Under the pieces are notes generated by a model, which was not told where the DNA came from, did not search any database, and saw only the letters and a list, made by a program, of their open reading frames with translations. A DNA stretch of 64,000 nt, taken from contig NZ_BMMU01000021.1 in NCBI RefSeq assembly GCF_014646095.1, forward strand, positions 62,001 through 126,000, given 5' to 3'. A program made the translations under genes and the position numbers. The stretch is from Streptomyces lacrimifluminis. GTDB lineage: Bacteria; Actinomycetota; Actinomycetes; Streptomycetales; Streptomycetaceae. Below, in pieces: positions 8,808-17,207 of this stretch. Position 1 is the first letter of the stretch, and every line of letters starts with the position of its first letter.

Positions 8808-9572
8808 TCAGTGCTTGGGGCCTACCTGGATGTCCATCAGGGCTACGGAGGCTTTGCGGGCGACGGAGGTGTTCTTGCCGTTCGGCCGTTTCCAGTCGAC
8901 CCCGACTTTGTCGAGGGCGTCGGTGTAGAGCCGCGTGATGTCGGACGAGAGGTTCGTGAAGAAGTAGCGCGGGTATTCGTAGCGCTTGATTTCACCGGCG
9001 ATGACCTTCTCGGTCCAGTTGGTGATTCGGCAGCCGTCGGAGTGGACGAGTCCCCGGATGAACTCCCATGGGTGCGAGTCGACGACAACCTGCTGCCAGT
9101 CGTCGAGAACGATCCGGCGCTCGTGCTTCTTGCCGGGCCCGTGCTGAGGGAACAAGCAGGGCCAGTGGGCGCTGTAGCCGACCACGGAAACGTAGCCCTG
9201 AGCTTGGACACGGTAAGCGCGCTTTCCAGGGTTCAGCGTCTGTACGGCCGCTTCGCACGCGTCGATCAGACCGGGCCACGCGTCCGCGCACGCGATGCGC
9301 AGGTAGTGCCCCGTGCGCGGATGGGCGCTGATACATCCGTCACCGAGATACAGGCCGAGCAGGTAGGAATAGGCCGCTGTGTCTTCGGGCTGGCTCGGGA
9401 CAGGCCGGCATCGGACGCACGGGCTCACCTGCATACGTGGTAACGGGTCGATTCGCGTCTGCCAGGAGCGGATTGCGGCGCGGGATATCCCCGTCTCCTT
9501 GCTGACGGAGTTCAGGCTGCGTCCCTGACCCACCAGAACCAGGACTCGCTCGCGAGTGCCAACGTCGTACAT
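8808..9572 (-). CDS. HTH-LAGLIDADG protein (free-standing homing-endonuclease-like)
   Basis: 254 residues. Residues 8-40 look like a helix-turn-helix (ISRAAIRSW as recognition helix). Two LAGLIDADG-type helices follow: LLGLYLGDG at 71-79 and IRGLVHSDG at 172-180, each keeping the terminal Asp that binds the catalytic metal in homing endonucleases. A CxxC (Cys52, Cys55) sits in the linker. Spacing of about 100 residues between motifs fits a single-chain two-repeat LAGLIDADG domain. It is not inside an intron or intein. Known LAGLIDADG folds either cut DNA at intron-homing sites or act as transcription factors (WhiA, in Streptomyces); which applies is unknown. The gene lies just downstream of a tRNA gene and its terminator on the same strand. 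The ATG start has only a weak ribosome-binding site. Confidence 0.7.
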   Translation of the reverse strand: MYDVGTRERVLVLVGQGRSLNSVSKETGISRAAIRSWQTRIDPLPRMQVSPCVRCRPVPSQPEDTAAYSYLLGLYLGDGCISAHPRTGHYLRIACADAWPGLIDACEAAVQTLNPGKRAYRVQAQGYVSVVGYSAHWPCLFPQHGPGKKHERRIVLDDWQQVVVDSHPWEFIRGLVHSDGCRITNWTEKVIAGEIKRYEYPRYFFTNLSSDITRLYTDALDKVGVDWKRPNGKNTSVARKASVALMDIQVGPKH

Positions 9573-9610
9573 GTGGACAGCCTGTGGGGTTGCCCACGTC
9601 GACGCGCAGC

Positions 9611-9650
9611 AAAAAGCGGATGTTCACTAGAATGAGAACATCCGCTTTCT
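9611..9650 (-). terminator. Terminator after the tRNA gene
   Basis: A perfect 13-bp inverted repeat (AAAGCGGATGTTC, 9613-9625, and its complement, 9636-9648) with a 10-nt loop. Read on the minus strand it ends in a run of five T, so it is a standard terminator for the tRNA transcript coming from 9750. Its 3' side is 38 bp upstream of the HTH-LAGLIDADG start, so it might also act as an operator. Confidence 0.8.
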
Positions 9651-9677
9651 GTAGCTACCTTGCAATCCAAGGAAAAG

Positions 9678-9750
9678 TGCCCCGAGTCGGATTCGAACCG
9701 ACGCTGGATGGGTTTTGAATCCATGGCCTCTACCGCTGGGCTACCGGGGC
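9678..9750 (-). tRNA. tRNA with anticodon CAA (Leu by anticodon; class I shape)
   Basis: 73 nt fold into a cloverleaf: acceptor GCCCCGG with TCGGGGC, a D arm containing AGCGGTAGA, an anticodon loop TTCAAAA giving CAA, and a T arm GTCGG/CCGAC with TTCGAAT. Discriminator base is A, and CCA is not encoded. CAA reads the Leu codon UUG. Oddities: the variable loop is only about 5 nt, whereas bacterial tRNA-Leu is class II with a long variable arm; the D stem has only three pairs; and position 31-39 of the anticodon stem is an A-C mismatch. Amino-acid identity is therefore less certain than the gene call. Confidence 0.85.
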
Positions 9751-9852
9751 CCCCTTCGAAACGAAGGTCAGCGGTCACCCGCCGTGACACCACCATACCG
9801 CAGCTGGGTACGCTCTTGGGAGCAGCACCCCTGCCCTGATCAAGGAGCCCCC

Positions 9853-10509
9853 GTGACCGCCCCCGAGTCGCCCCAGCCCGCAGACGCGCCCGACGACGAC
9901 AAGTCGCACGTGCCTCCGCTGACGACCCGTGTCGTCATCGCCGAGGACGAGGCGCTCATCCGGCTCGATCTCAAGGAGATGCTCGAAGAGGAGGGCTACT
10001 CCGTCGTCGGTGAGGCCGGTGACGGCGAGGAGGCCGTGGAGCTCGCCCGTGAGCACCGGCCCGACCTCGTCATCCTCGATGTGAAGATGCCGAAGCTCGA
10101 CGGCATCTCGGCGGCCGAGAAGATCGCCGAGGAGTCCATCGCGCCGGTGCTGATGCTGACCGCCTTCTCGCAGCGCGACCTCGTCGAGCGGGCCCGGGAC
10201 GCCGGGGCCATGGCGTACCTCGTGAAGCCGTTCAGCAAGAGCGATGTCGTGCCGGCGATCGAGATGGCGGTGTCGCGGTTCAACGAGCTGCGGACGCTGG
10301 AGAAGGAGATCGCGGATCTCACCCTGCGGCTGGAGACCCGCAAGCTCGTCGACCGCGCCAAGTCGGTCCTGCAGACGGAGTACGGCCTGTCCGAGCCCGC
10401 CGCGTTCCGGTGGATCCAGAAGACGTCGATGGACCGGCGCATGTCCATGCAGCAGGTCGCGGAGGCGGTCATCGCGGACGCCGAGGAGAAGAAGGCGGCG
10501 AAGGGGTAG
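9853..10509 (+). CDS. pdtaR: Response regulator with ANTAR RNA-binding output (PdtaR-like)
   Basis: 218 residues from the GTG at 9853, preceded by AAGGAG. A receiver domain (about residues 28-145) begins VVIAEDEALIRLDL, with phospho-acceptor Asp76 in LVILDVKMPK and the conserved Lys in LVKPF. The C-terminus (about 150-212) is an ANTAR domain, with the helical 'LETRKLVDRAKSVL' and 'EAFRW-like' segments. ANTAR domains bind paired RNA hairpins and relieve transcription termination; the homologue in Mycobacterium is PdtaR, phosphorylated by PdtaS. No cognate histidine kinase is next to it here. The gene is monocistronic, with a terminator immediately after it. Confidence 0.93.
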   Translation: MTAPESPQPADAPDDDKSHVPPLTTRVVIAEDEALIRLDLKEMLEEEGYSVVGEAGDGEEAVELAREHRPDLVILDVKMPKLDGISAAEKIAEESIAPVLMLTAFSQRDLVERARDAGAMAYLVKPFSKSDVVPAIEMAVSRFNELRTLEKEIADLTLRLETRKLVDRAKSVLQTEYGLSEPAAFRWIQKTSMDRRMSMQQVAEAVIADAEEKKAAKG

Positions 10510-10528
10510 CCTCCGCCCGGTACAGCGG

Positions 10529-10568
10529 AAGAGGCCCGCGTCCCCTGGCAAGGGGGCGCGGGCCTCTT
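10529..10568. terminator. Terminator between pdtaR-like gene and livF
   Basis: A 12-bp perfect stem (AAGAGGCCCGCG, 10529-10540, with its complement at 10557-10568) between convergent genes. A and T on the outer ends allow it to work on both strands. Confidence 0.85.
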
Positions 10569-10584
10569 CGTGGCCTGGGGAGGA

Positions 10585-11301
10585 TCAGTCCTCGCCCAGG
10601 TAGGCCTTCCGTACGGACTCGTCGTGCAGCAGGTCCTGACCGGTGCCGGAGAGCACGATGTTGCCGACCTCCATGACGTGTCCCTGGTCGGCGAGGGAGA
10701 GCGCCGCCTGGGCGTTCTGCTCGACGAGGAGGATCGTCGTGCCGGATGCCTTGAGTTCGGCGATGGTGGCCATGATCTTCTGCATCATGATCGGCGAGAG
10801 GCCCATGGAGGGTTCGTCGAGCATCAGCAGTTTCGGCTGGGACATGAGCGCGCGGCCCATGGCCAGCATCTGCTGTTCGCCGCCCGACAGTGTTCCTGCG
10901 GCCTGCTTGCGGCGCTCTCCGAGGATGGCGAAGAGGTCGTAGGCGCGCTGGATGTCCTTCTCGATGCCGGCCTTGTCGTTGCGGAGGAAGGCGCCGAGCC
11001 GCAGGTTGTCCTCGATGGTCATGCGGGGGAAGATGTGCCGCCCCTCGGGGGAGTGGGCGAGCCCCAGGGAGACGATCTGGTGGGCGGGGACCTTCTTCAG
11101 CGACCGGCCGTCGAACTTGATCTGGCCGCCGACGGGCTTGAGGAGGCCCGACAGGGTGCGCAGGGTGGTGGTCTTGCCGGCGCCGTTGGTGCCGATGAGG
11201 GTGACCACCTGGCCGGCTTCGACCTTGAACGAGATGCCCTTGACGGCTTCGATCTTGCCGTAGGCGACTCGGAGGTCCTCGACCTCCAGGAGTGCGGTCA
11301 T
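10585..11301 (-). CDS. livF: Branched-chain amino acid ABC transporter ATPase LivF
   Basis: 238 residues, the usual LivF length. Walker A GTNGAGKTT near residue 38, signature LSGGEQQM near 136, and Walker B LLMLDEPSMGL mark an ABC ATPase. LivF and LivG form the ATP-hydrolysing pair on the cytoplasmic side of the LivHM permease, driving import of leucine, isoleucine and valine or related amino acids. It is the last gene of the operon; its ATG overlaps the livG stop by four bases, implying coupled translation. Confidence 0.95.
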   Translation of the reverse strand: MTALLEVEDLRVAYGKIEAVKGISFKVEAGQVVTLIGTNGAGKTTTLRTLSGLLKPVGGQIKFDGRSLKKVPAHQIVSLGLAHSPEGRHIFPRMTIEDNLRLGAFLRNDKAGIEKDIQRAYDLFAILGERRKQAAGTLSGGEQQMLAMGRALMSQPKLLMLDEPSMGLSPIMMQKIMATIAELKASGTTILLVEQNAQAALSLADQGHVMEVGNIVLSGTGQDLLHDESVRKAYLGED

Positions 11302-12197
11302 CGGTCGGTCTCCTTGCCGGGCGCGGCGTCCTTGGTGGTGTCGGCGTGTGTCTCGGCTGCCGAGACCTCCGTGATCTCGTCGGTGCCGGGGGCGCCTTCG
11401 AAGGGTTCTCCGAGGTAGGCGGCGACGACACGCTCGTCGCCCTGCACGGTCGCGCTGTCGCCTTCGACGAGTTTTTCGCCCTGCACGAGGACGGCGACGC
11501 GGTCGCAGAGGTTGAAGATGAACCGCATGTCGTGCTCGATGACGAGTACGGCGATGCCCTGGTCGCGGATGGCGAAGACGAGTTCCTCGGTGGCCCGGGT
11601 CTCCTGCGGGTTCATTCCGGCGGTGGGCTCGTCGAGGAGGAGCAGCCCGGGCTCGCTGGCCAGGGCTCGTGCGATCTCGAGCTTGCGCTGCTCGCCGTAG
11701 GGGAGGTTCCTGGCGAGGTGGTCGCGCTTGTGGGCCAGGCCGATGAACTCCAGGAGTTCCATGGCGCGTTCTTCGGAGGCTTTCTCGGCCTTCTTGAAGC
11801 CGGGACCGCGCAGGAGTGCGGACCAGAGGCCTTCTTTGGTGCGGGTGTGGCGGCCGACGAGCACGTTTTCGAGGACCGTCATGTTGGCGAAGAGACGGAT
11901 GTTCTGGAACGTGCGTGCGACGCCGGCCGCGGTGACCTTGAAGGACTTGGGCGGCAGGACGGTGCCCTTGTAGCGGACCTCTCCCTCGGTGGGGATGTAG
12001 AGGCCGGTGAGGCAGTTGAAGAAGGTCGTCTTGCCGGCGCCGTTGGGGCCGATGAGTCCGACGATCTCGCCGCTGTTGACGGTGAGGTCGACGTTGCGTA
12101 CGGCGGTGAGGCCGCCGAAGCGCATGGTGACGCCGCGTGCGTCGAGTACGGCCTGGCCGGTGGCGGCGGTGTTCGGTGCGGTGGTTTCGGTAGTCAT
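11298..12197 (-). CDS. livG: Branched-chain amino acid ABC transporter ATPase LivG
   Basis: 299 residues. Walker A GPNGAGKTT, the LivG-type signature LPYGEQRKLE and Walker B LLLLDEPTAGM are present. The last ~40 residues are an acidic, alanine/threonine-rich tail beyond the usual LivG end and look unstructured. It pairs with LivF as the energy-coupling ATPases of the branched-chain amino-acid importer. It starts five bases downstream of livM's stop and overlaps livF by four bases. Confidence 0.95.
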   Translation of the reverse strand: MTTETTAPNTAATGQAVLDARGVTMRFGGLTAVRNVDLTVNSGEIVGLIGPNGAGKTTFFNCLTGLYIPTEGEVRYKGTVLPPKSFKVTAAGVARTFQNIRLFANMTVLENVLVGRHTRTKEGLWSALLRGPGFKKAEKASEERAMELLEFIGLAHKRDHLARNLPYGEQRKLEIARALASEPGLLLLDEPTAGMNPQETRATEELVFAIRDQGIAVLVIEHDMRFIFNLCDRVAVLVQGEKLVEGDSATVQGDERVVAAYLGEPFEGAPGTDEITEVSAAETHADTTKDAAPGKETDR

Positions 12198-12202
12198 GGT
12201 GG

Positions 12203-14038
12203 TCAGACCCCTGTCTTGCTGAGGACTGTGGGTGCTTCCGCGTCTTCGTGGAATTCGAGCTGGCGGCGCCGGTTCGGGATGAGGCCTTCCGGGCGGAAGC
12301 GCATCAGCAGGACGAGCGTGAGGCCGAAGGCGAGGAGCTGGTAGTCGCCGAGGAACTGGAGCTTGGCCGGGATCAGGTAGAGCAGTGCGGCGCCGACGAG
12401 GGGGCCGCTGATGGTGCCCATGCCGCCGAGGACGACGGCTGCGAGCAGGAAGGCCGAGTTGGGCGGTACTACGTGGGCGAACTGGTACTGCTCGGGGGTC
12501 ACGGTGTAGGTGACGTGGGCCTGGACCGTACCGGCGAGGCCGGCGAGGGCGGCGCCGAGGGCGAAGGCGATGAGCTTGACCCGGAAGCCGTTGATGCCCA
12601 TGGCGAGGGCGGCGGTCTCGTCCTCGCGGATGGCGATCCAGGCGCGGCCGATACGGGAGTCGCTGCTGCGCCGGAAGACGATCACGACGATCAGGGTGAT
12701 CAGGAGCATCAGCAGGAAGTAGTTGGCGAAGCGGGCGATGGTGAAGCCGCCGAAGCTGTGCGCCTGGCCGAAGTCGAAGCCGAGGATGTTGAGGTTGGGG
12801 ATGGAGGAGATGCCGTTGGAGCCGTTGGTGATGTCCGGGCCGGAGGTGCCGTCCATGTTGAGGACGCCGATCCGGAAGATCTCACCGAAGCCGAGGGTCA
12901 CGATGGCGAGGTAGTCGCCGCGCAGCCGCAGGGTGGGGGCGCCGATGAGGACGCCGAAGATCATGGCGACGGCGGCGCCGAGCAGGGCGGACAGCCAGAA
13001 CGGGAGGTGGATGTCGAAGGGGGAGGAGGGGGAGCCGGAGACCATGGCCGCGGTGTAGGCGCCGACGCCGAGGAAGGCGACGTATCCGAGGTCGAGGAGG
13101 CCGGCGAGGCCGACGACGATGTTCAGGCCGAGGGCGACGGTGGCGAAGATCAGGATGTAGACGCCGATGGTCGCGTACTGGTCGTCGGACTGGGTGAAGG
13201 GGAAGGCGGCGGCTGCGAGGAAGGCGCCGAGCAGCGTCACGTTGCGGTGCTTCGCCGTGATGGCGGAGATCCTGCTGACGAGGCCGGCCTTGGCGACGGC
13301 GGCGAAGCCGAAGCCGGTGGTGAGGAGGAAGCCGAGGAAGAGTTCGTCGTATTCGGTGCCGATGCCGTAGGTGAAGACGGTCAGGGCGAGGCCGAGTACC
13401 GCGACGATGATGAGGATCTCGGCGTACGCGGGCAGCTTGCGGGCCGGGGTGGGGGTGCCGGAGGCGAAGGCCGCTTTGATGACGGCGATGTTGTTGCGTG
13501 CGTCGAGGACGAGTCGCTCGCGGGGGGTGTCCTCGGGGTCGGCGGTGTCGGGCTCGGGCCGTTCGAACGGCAGGGCGAGTGCTCCGAGGAGGGCGCCGAG
13601 GGTGGCGATGGCGACGATGTAGCCGCCGGGTTCGAGGTTGACGATGCCGCCGAGCTGGAAGGTGATCGCGAGGATCGTGTACCAGGCGGTGGCGAAGGTA
13701 CCGAGGGCGGCGAGCCGGAGGGCGCTGGTGGCGCCTGCGGGTACCAGCCAGCCCAGGCCCTTGACGCCGTAGGAGGCGAGGCCGAACAGGGTGGTGAGGA
13801 CGCCGCCGATGAGGACGAGGACCTGGAGGCCGCCCGGGTAGCCGTAGACGGTGAGGTCGCCGGGGAACGCCGACGTCCAGGTCCAGGCGAGGAAGGCGGA
13901 GACGATGGTGAGGGCGCCGCCGCCGGTGGCGAGGGCGCGGCCGATGGCCGGGGGGATGGGGACGAGGCCCTCGGGCGTTCCCGGGTTCGGGGTGCTGGGC
14001 GACTCGGGGGTGGTGGTCTGTGTGGTCATCGGTGTCAC
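12203..14038 (-). CDS. livM: Branched-chain amino acid ABC transporter permease LivM, with long N-terminal extension
   Basis: 611 residues, nearly twice a typical LivM (about 330). The C-terminal ~340 residues are the canonical LivM permease, including the 'GLNIVVGLAGLLDLGYVAFLGVGAY' region (given in part here) and the EAA-like cytoplasmic loop. The first ~250 residues hold a polar start rich in Pro and Thr followed by several additional hydrophobic segments and a loop rich in Asp, Glu and Pro. The GTG start overlaps the livH stop (GTGA). With LivH it forms the membrane channel. The extension's job is unknown; similar long forms are common in actinomycetes. Confidence 0.92.
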   Translation of the reverse strand: MTPMTTQTTTPESPSTPNPGTPEGLVPIPPAIGRALATGGGALTIVSAFLAWTWTSAFPGDLTVYGYPGGLQVLVLIGGVLTTLFGLASYGVKGLGWLVPAGATSALRLAALGTFATAWYTILAITFQLGGIVNLEPGGYIVAIATLGALLGALALPFERPEPDTADPEDTPRERLVLDARNNIAVIKAAFASGTPTPARKLPAYAEILIIVAVLGLALTVFTYGIGTEYDELFLGFLLTTGFGFAAVAKAGLVSRISAITAKHRNVTLLGAFLAAAAFPFTQSDDQYATIGVYILIFATVALGLNIVVGLAGLLDLGYVAFLGVGAYTAAMVSGSPSSPFDIHLPFWLSALLGAAVAMIFGVLIGAPTLRLRGDYLAIVTLGFGEIFRIGVLNMDGTSGPDITNGSNGISSIPNLNILGFDFGQAHSFGGFTIARFANYFLLMLLITLIVVIVFRRSSDSRIGRAWIAIREDETAALAMGINGFRVKLIAFALGAALAGLAGTVQAHVTYTVTPEQYQFAHVVPPNSAFLLAAVVLGGMGTISGPLVGAALLYLIPAKLQFLGDYQLLAFGLTLVLLMRFRPEGLIPNRRRQLEFHEDAEAPTVLSKTGV

Positions 14039-14967
14039 GCCCTGTCCGCAACGCGCTCGCCGAGCAGGCCCTGTGGCCTGAACAGGAGTACGAGGATGAG
14101 GAGTACGAAGGCCCAGACGTTGGCCCAGGACTGGCCGCCGAGCTGCGACATGCCGGGGACGTCGGCGATGTAGGCGGTGGCCATGGTTTCGGCGAGGCCG
14201 AGGGCGAGGCCGCCGATCATGGCTCCGTAGATGTTGCCGATGCCGCCGAGGACGGCGGCGGTGAAGGCCTTGAGGCCGAGGATGAAGCCCATGCGGAAGT
14301 TGATCTCGCCGTACTTGAGGCCGTAGGCCAGGCCTCCCACGGCGGCGAAGGCGGCGCCGAGGGCGAAGGCGACCACGATGATCTGGTCGGTGTTGATGCC
14401 CATGAGCTTGGCGGTGTCCGGGTCCTGGGCGGTGGCCTGCATGCCGCGTCCGGTGCGGGTCTTCATCACGAAGTAGGCGAGGATCGCCATGCTGATGGGG
14501 GCGGCGGTGAAGAGGAAGATGTCACCGGTCTGGATGGTGACGCTGCCGATCTCGAAGGGTCCGCCGGGGATGTTCGGGAAGACGATGGACGACGTGGCCT
14601 TCGGGTACCAGGCCCACACCGCCTGCTGGAGGGCGAGGGAGAGGCCGATGGCGGTGATGAGGGGGGCGAGGCGTGGCGCGCTGCGCAGGGGGCGGTAGGC
14701 GAACCGTTCCGCTCCTACGGCGACCGTGACGGAGACGAGGACGGCGCCGACGAGCATGAGGGGCAGCGCGAGCCACATGGTGGTGCCGTTGGGCATGATG
14801 TACAGATAAACCGTGAGAGCGCCGAACGCCCCGGTCATGAAGATCTCGCCATGGGCGAAGTTGATGAGCTGGACGATGCCGTAAACCATTGTGTAGCCGA
14901 TGGCGACGAGCCCGTACATGGATCCCAGTAGCAGGCCGTTGACCAGCTGCTGCGGCAGTTCGTTCAC
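14035..14967 (-). CDS. livH: Branched-chain amino acid ABC transporter permease LivH
   Basis: 310 residues with about eight hydrophobic segments and the classic LivH N-terminus (LVNGLLLGSMYGLVAIGYTM). Partner of LivM in the inner-membrane channel of the branched-chain amino-acid importer. It is first of the tightly coupled livHMGF set, separated from the lipoprotein gene by 118 bp containing a strong hairpin. The ATG is the first codon of the conserved family start, MNELPQQLVNGLLLG. Confidence 0.95.
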   Translation of the reverse strand: MNELPQQLVNGLLLGSMYGLVAIGYTMVYGIVQLINFAHGEIFMTGAFGALTVYLYIMPNGTTMWLALPLMLVGAVLVSVTVAVGAERFAYRPLRSAPRLAPLITAIGLSLALQQAVWAWYPKATSSIVFPNIPGGPFEIGSVTIQTGDIFLFTAAPISMAILAYFVMKTRTGRGMQATAQDPDTAKLMGINTDQIIVVAFALGAAFAAVGGLAYGLKYGEINFRMGFILGLKAFTAAVLGGIGNIYGAMIGGLALGLAETMATAYIADVPGMSQLGGQSWANVWAFVLLILVLLFRPQGLLGERVADRA

Positions 14968-15026
14968 CGCATGTCCTCCGAGACGTTCGGATGTCGGATG
15001 TTCGACGGATGTGACCGGATGTGAGT

Positions 15027-15062
15027 CCGCGCGGGGCGCCTGTGGTGCGGCGCCCCGCGCGG
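15027..15062 (-). terminator. Intra-operon hairpin between livK and livH
   Basis: A perfect 14-bp inverted repeat (CCGCGCGGGGCGCC and its complement) with an 8-nt loop, placed between the lipoprotein gene and livH. No T run follows, so it may be a partial terminator or an mRNA-stabilising stem, either of which would raise the binding-protein level above that of the permease and ATPases. Confidence 0.7.
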
Positions 15063-15085
15063 CTCTTCCGTGCTGTGGGTGAGGG

Positions 15086-16318
15086 TCAGCCGGTGTAGGT
15101 ACCGGACTTCACGGGCGACCAGGCGCCGTTCTCGACGGCGTAGACGGTGAGCTGCTTGTTCGTGGCGTCACCGTACTCGTCGAAGGAGACCTTGCCGGTC
15201 ACACCCTCGAAGGAGACGTTCTGCATGGCCTCGGTGACCTTGGCGCGGGCGTCGTCCGGGAGCTTGCCGTCGTTGTCCTCGACGACCTTCTTCACGGCCT
15301 CGATGATCGCCCAGGCGGAGTCGTAGGAGTAGCCGCCGTAGGCCTCGTAGGCCTCCTTGTAGCCCGCGGCCTTGTAGTTGGCGACGAACTCCTTGGCGGA
15401 GGGCAGTTCCTCGACCGGCGCGCCGACCGAGGTGGCGAGGTCGCCGGTGGCGCTGGCGCCGGCCAGCTTGATGAAGTCGGCGCTGTAGATGCCGTCACCG
15501 CCGACGACCGGGATCTTGGCGCCCGCGGCCTTGATCTGCTTGCTGAGCGGGCCGGCCTGCGGGTACTCGCCGCCGTAGTAGACGACGTCCGCGCCGGAGC
15601 TCTTCACCTGCGTGGCGATCGCGGAGAAGTCCTTGGTCTCGGGGTCGATGTGCTGGGTGCCGACCACCGAGCCGCCGAGCTTCTTGAACTCCTCCGTGAA
15701 GGTGGCGGCCAGACCGGCGCCGTAGGTCTTCTTGTCGTCGATGACGAAGACCTTCTTCTTCTTGGAGTCGTTGAAGACGTACTGCGCGGCGAACGGGCCC
15801 TGGATGGCGTCCGTGGTCGCGGTGCGGAAGTACGACTTGTACGGGCGGGTCTTGGTGCCGCCGTTCCAGTCCGTGCCCTGGGTCAGGGCCGGGTTGGTGT
15901 TGGCGGGGGAGACCTCGACGAGCTTGGCGTCGTCGAAGACCTTCTGCATGGACTCGGCGACGGAGGAGTTCAGCGGTCCGACCACACCGAGGACCGCCTT
16001 GTCGGCGACCAGCTTGGTGGCGTTCTGCTGGCCCGAGGAGGGCTGGGCCTGGTCGTCGAGGGCCTCGATCTTGAACGTGATGCCGTCGACGTACTTCTTC
16101 TCGTTCGCCTGCTTGGCGGCGAGGTCGACGGAGTTCTTGATGCCGAGGCCCAGTGCGGACAGGTCGCCGGTCAGCGGGGCGTCGACACCGATGGTCACGG
16201 TGGTGCCACCGCTGCCGGAGTCCGAGTCACCCTTGTCGTCGCGCGAACCGCAGGCGCTGAGGGTGAGAGCTCCTGCCGCCAAGGTGGCGGTTAGGGCGAT
16301 GAGCGAGCGTTGACGCAC
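15086..16318 (-). CDS. livK: Branched-chain amino acid ABC transporter substrate-binding lipoprotein
   Basis: 410 residues. A lipoprotein signal peptide ends in LSAC, so the mature protein is tethered by lipid to the outer face of the membrane. A Ser/Gly/Asp linker is followed by a type I periplasmic-binding fold starting VTIGVDAPLTGDLSALGLG, as in LivJ/LivK. It captures branched-chain amino acids and hands them to LivHM. GTG at 16318 follows GAAAGGA. It leads the operon, 118 bp ahead of livH. The 217 bp upstream, AT-richer than average, should contain the promoter. Confidence 0.95.
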   Translation of the reverse strand: MRQRSLIALTATLAAGALTLSACGSRDDKGDSDSGSGGTTVTIGVDAPLTGDLSALGLGIKNSVDLAAKQANEKKYVDGITFKIEALDDQAQPSSGQQNATKLVADKAVLGVVGPLNSSVAESMQKVFDDAKLVEVSPANTNPALTQGTDWNGGTKTRPYKSYFRTATTDAIQGPFAAQYVFNDSKKKKVFVIDDKKTYGAGLAATFTEEFKKLGGSVVGTQHIDPETKDFSAIATQVKSSGADVVYYGGEYPQAGPLSKQIKAAGAKIPVVGGDGIYSADFIKLAGASATGDLATSVGAPVEELPSAKEFVANYKAAGYKEAYEAYGGYSYDSAWAIIEAVKKVVEDNDGKLPDDARAKVTEAMQNVSFEGVTGKVSFDEYGDATNKQLTVYAVENGAWSPVKSGTYTG

Positions 16319-16535
16319 GATCAGTCCTTTCGTGGCACGTCCCTTCCCCGCGGAAGCGACTGAGTCGAGCGCTGGGCCGAAATGACTTCGAGTCCGATGG
16401 CGCGGTGACTGGCCGTGACTCTAAGCCCTGGTCCGAGCGTGAAGGCATCGTGAGGGCTGGCTTGTGACTTTCTTGTTATGACGTGCCGGTTGATGATCCC
16501 TGAGACGCGGATGTTATCGGCCAGTTTGTCACAAA

Positions 16536-17207
16536 TTATCCGCCGTCCACATTTTGAGAATTTGCACTTCCGGTCGCCCGTCGGCTTGGCCGCGCGGGCA
16601 CCGGGCCGCAGGCCTTGTGGAGGAGTTCGGAGAGGTCGTGCGGGTATGTACCGCCGAAGATGAAACTGTGCCTTTGTATTGCGCGCGCGTTACGCAGCGT
16701 TACGTCCAGCGAGGGCATGCCTGCGTCAAGCGGAAGGCCCGCGCAGTCGACCACCGAGATCTGGACGGTGATCCGGCGGGTGGTCCCGGCGCTGACGGTG
16801 GAGGTCTCGGTGGGCGAGATGCGGGCGGTGAGACCGTCGAAGGCGGCGCCGGTGACGCGCAGGGTCACGGGTGGGCCGCTGTGTACGGTCACCGCGAACC
16901 GGTACATGCCGCTGGTGGGTTCGGAGGCGAAGGTCGCGGCGAGTCCTGTGTACCGGAACGTGGTGACGTTCGCAGGCCACGGCATGGGGTCGAGGGTGCC
17001 CGTGGGGGCGGACGGCTTCGCAGGCGGCAGGGCGATGACTCCGGCTGCCGCGACGGCGAGCGCGGTGGTGCCGAGAACGGCTCTGCGGACGCGTGGCGAC
17101 AGGGCTCGCCAGCGGTCCGTGAGGCGCGGTGTGTCGGCACCGATGACTTCGTAAGTCTCTTGCGCGTCCGGCGAGTTGACGGGTTCGACGGGGCCGATGC
17201 CGGTCAT
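16536..17207 (-). CDS. Conserved hypothetical single-pass membrane/exported protein
   Basis: 223 residues, not assignable to a named function. The first ~42 residues are cytoplasmic and polar, residues 43-61 form a hydrophobic helix (VLGTTALAVAAAGVIALPP), and the rest is predicted extracytoplasmic beta-rich sequence with an Ig-like feel (VTLRVTGAAFDG...). Two cysteines (in VVDCAGL and KACGP) could form a disulfide. Proteins of this layout are common in streptomycetes. It faces away from livK's promoter side and ends before a 217-bp gap; nothing suggests an operon partner. Confidence 0.7.
   Translation of the reverse strand: MTGIGPVEPVNSPDAQETYEVIGADTPRLTDRWRALSPRVRRAVLGTTALAVAAAGVIALPPAKPSAPTGTLDPMPWPANVTTFRYTGLAATFASEPTSGMYRFAVTVHSGPPVTLRVTGAAFDGLTARISPTETSTVSAGTTRRITVQISVVDCAGLPLDAGMPSLDVTLRNARAIQRHSFIFGGTYPHDLSELLHKACGPVPARPSRRATGSANSQNVDGG

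Noticed and set aside
9611..9750. Attachment site of an integrative element at the tRNA
   Set aside because: No integrase, no repeated tRNA 3' end nearby, and the inverted repeat is explained as a terminator.
12248..14173. 641-codon plus-strand frame opposite livM
   Set aside because: Almost only Gly, Glu, Asp and Val codons; complement of a membrane-protein gene, with livM's motifs on the other strand.
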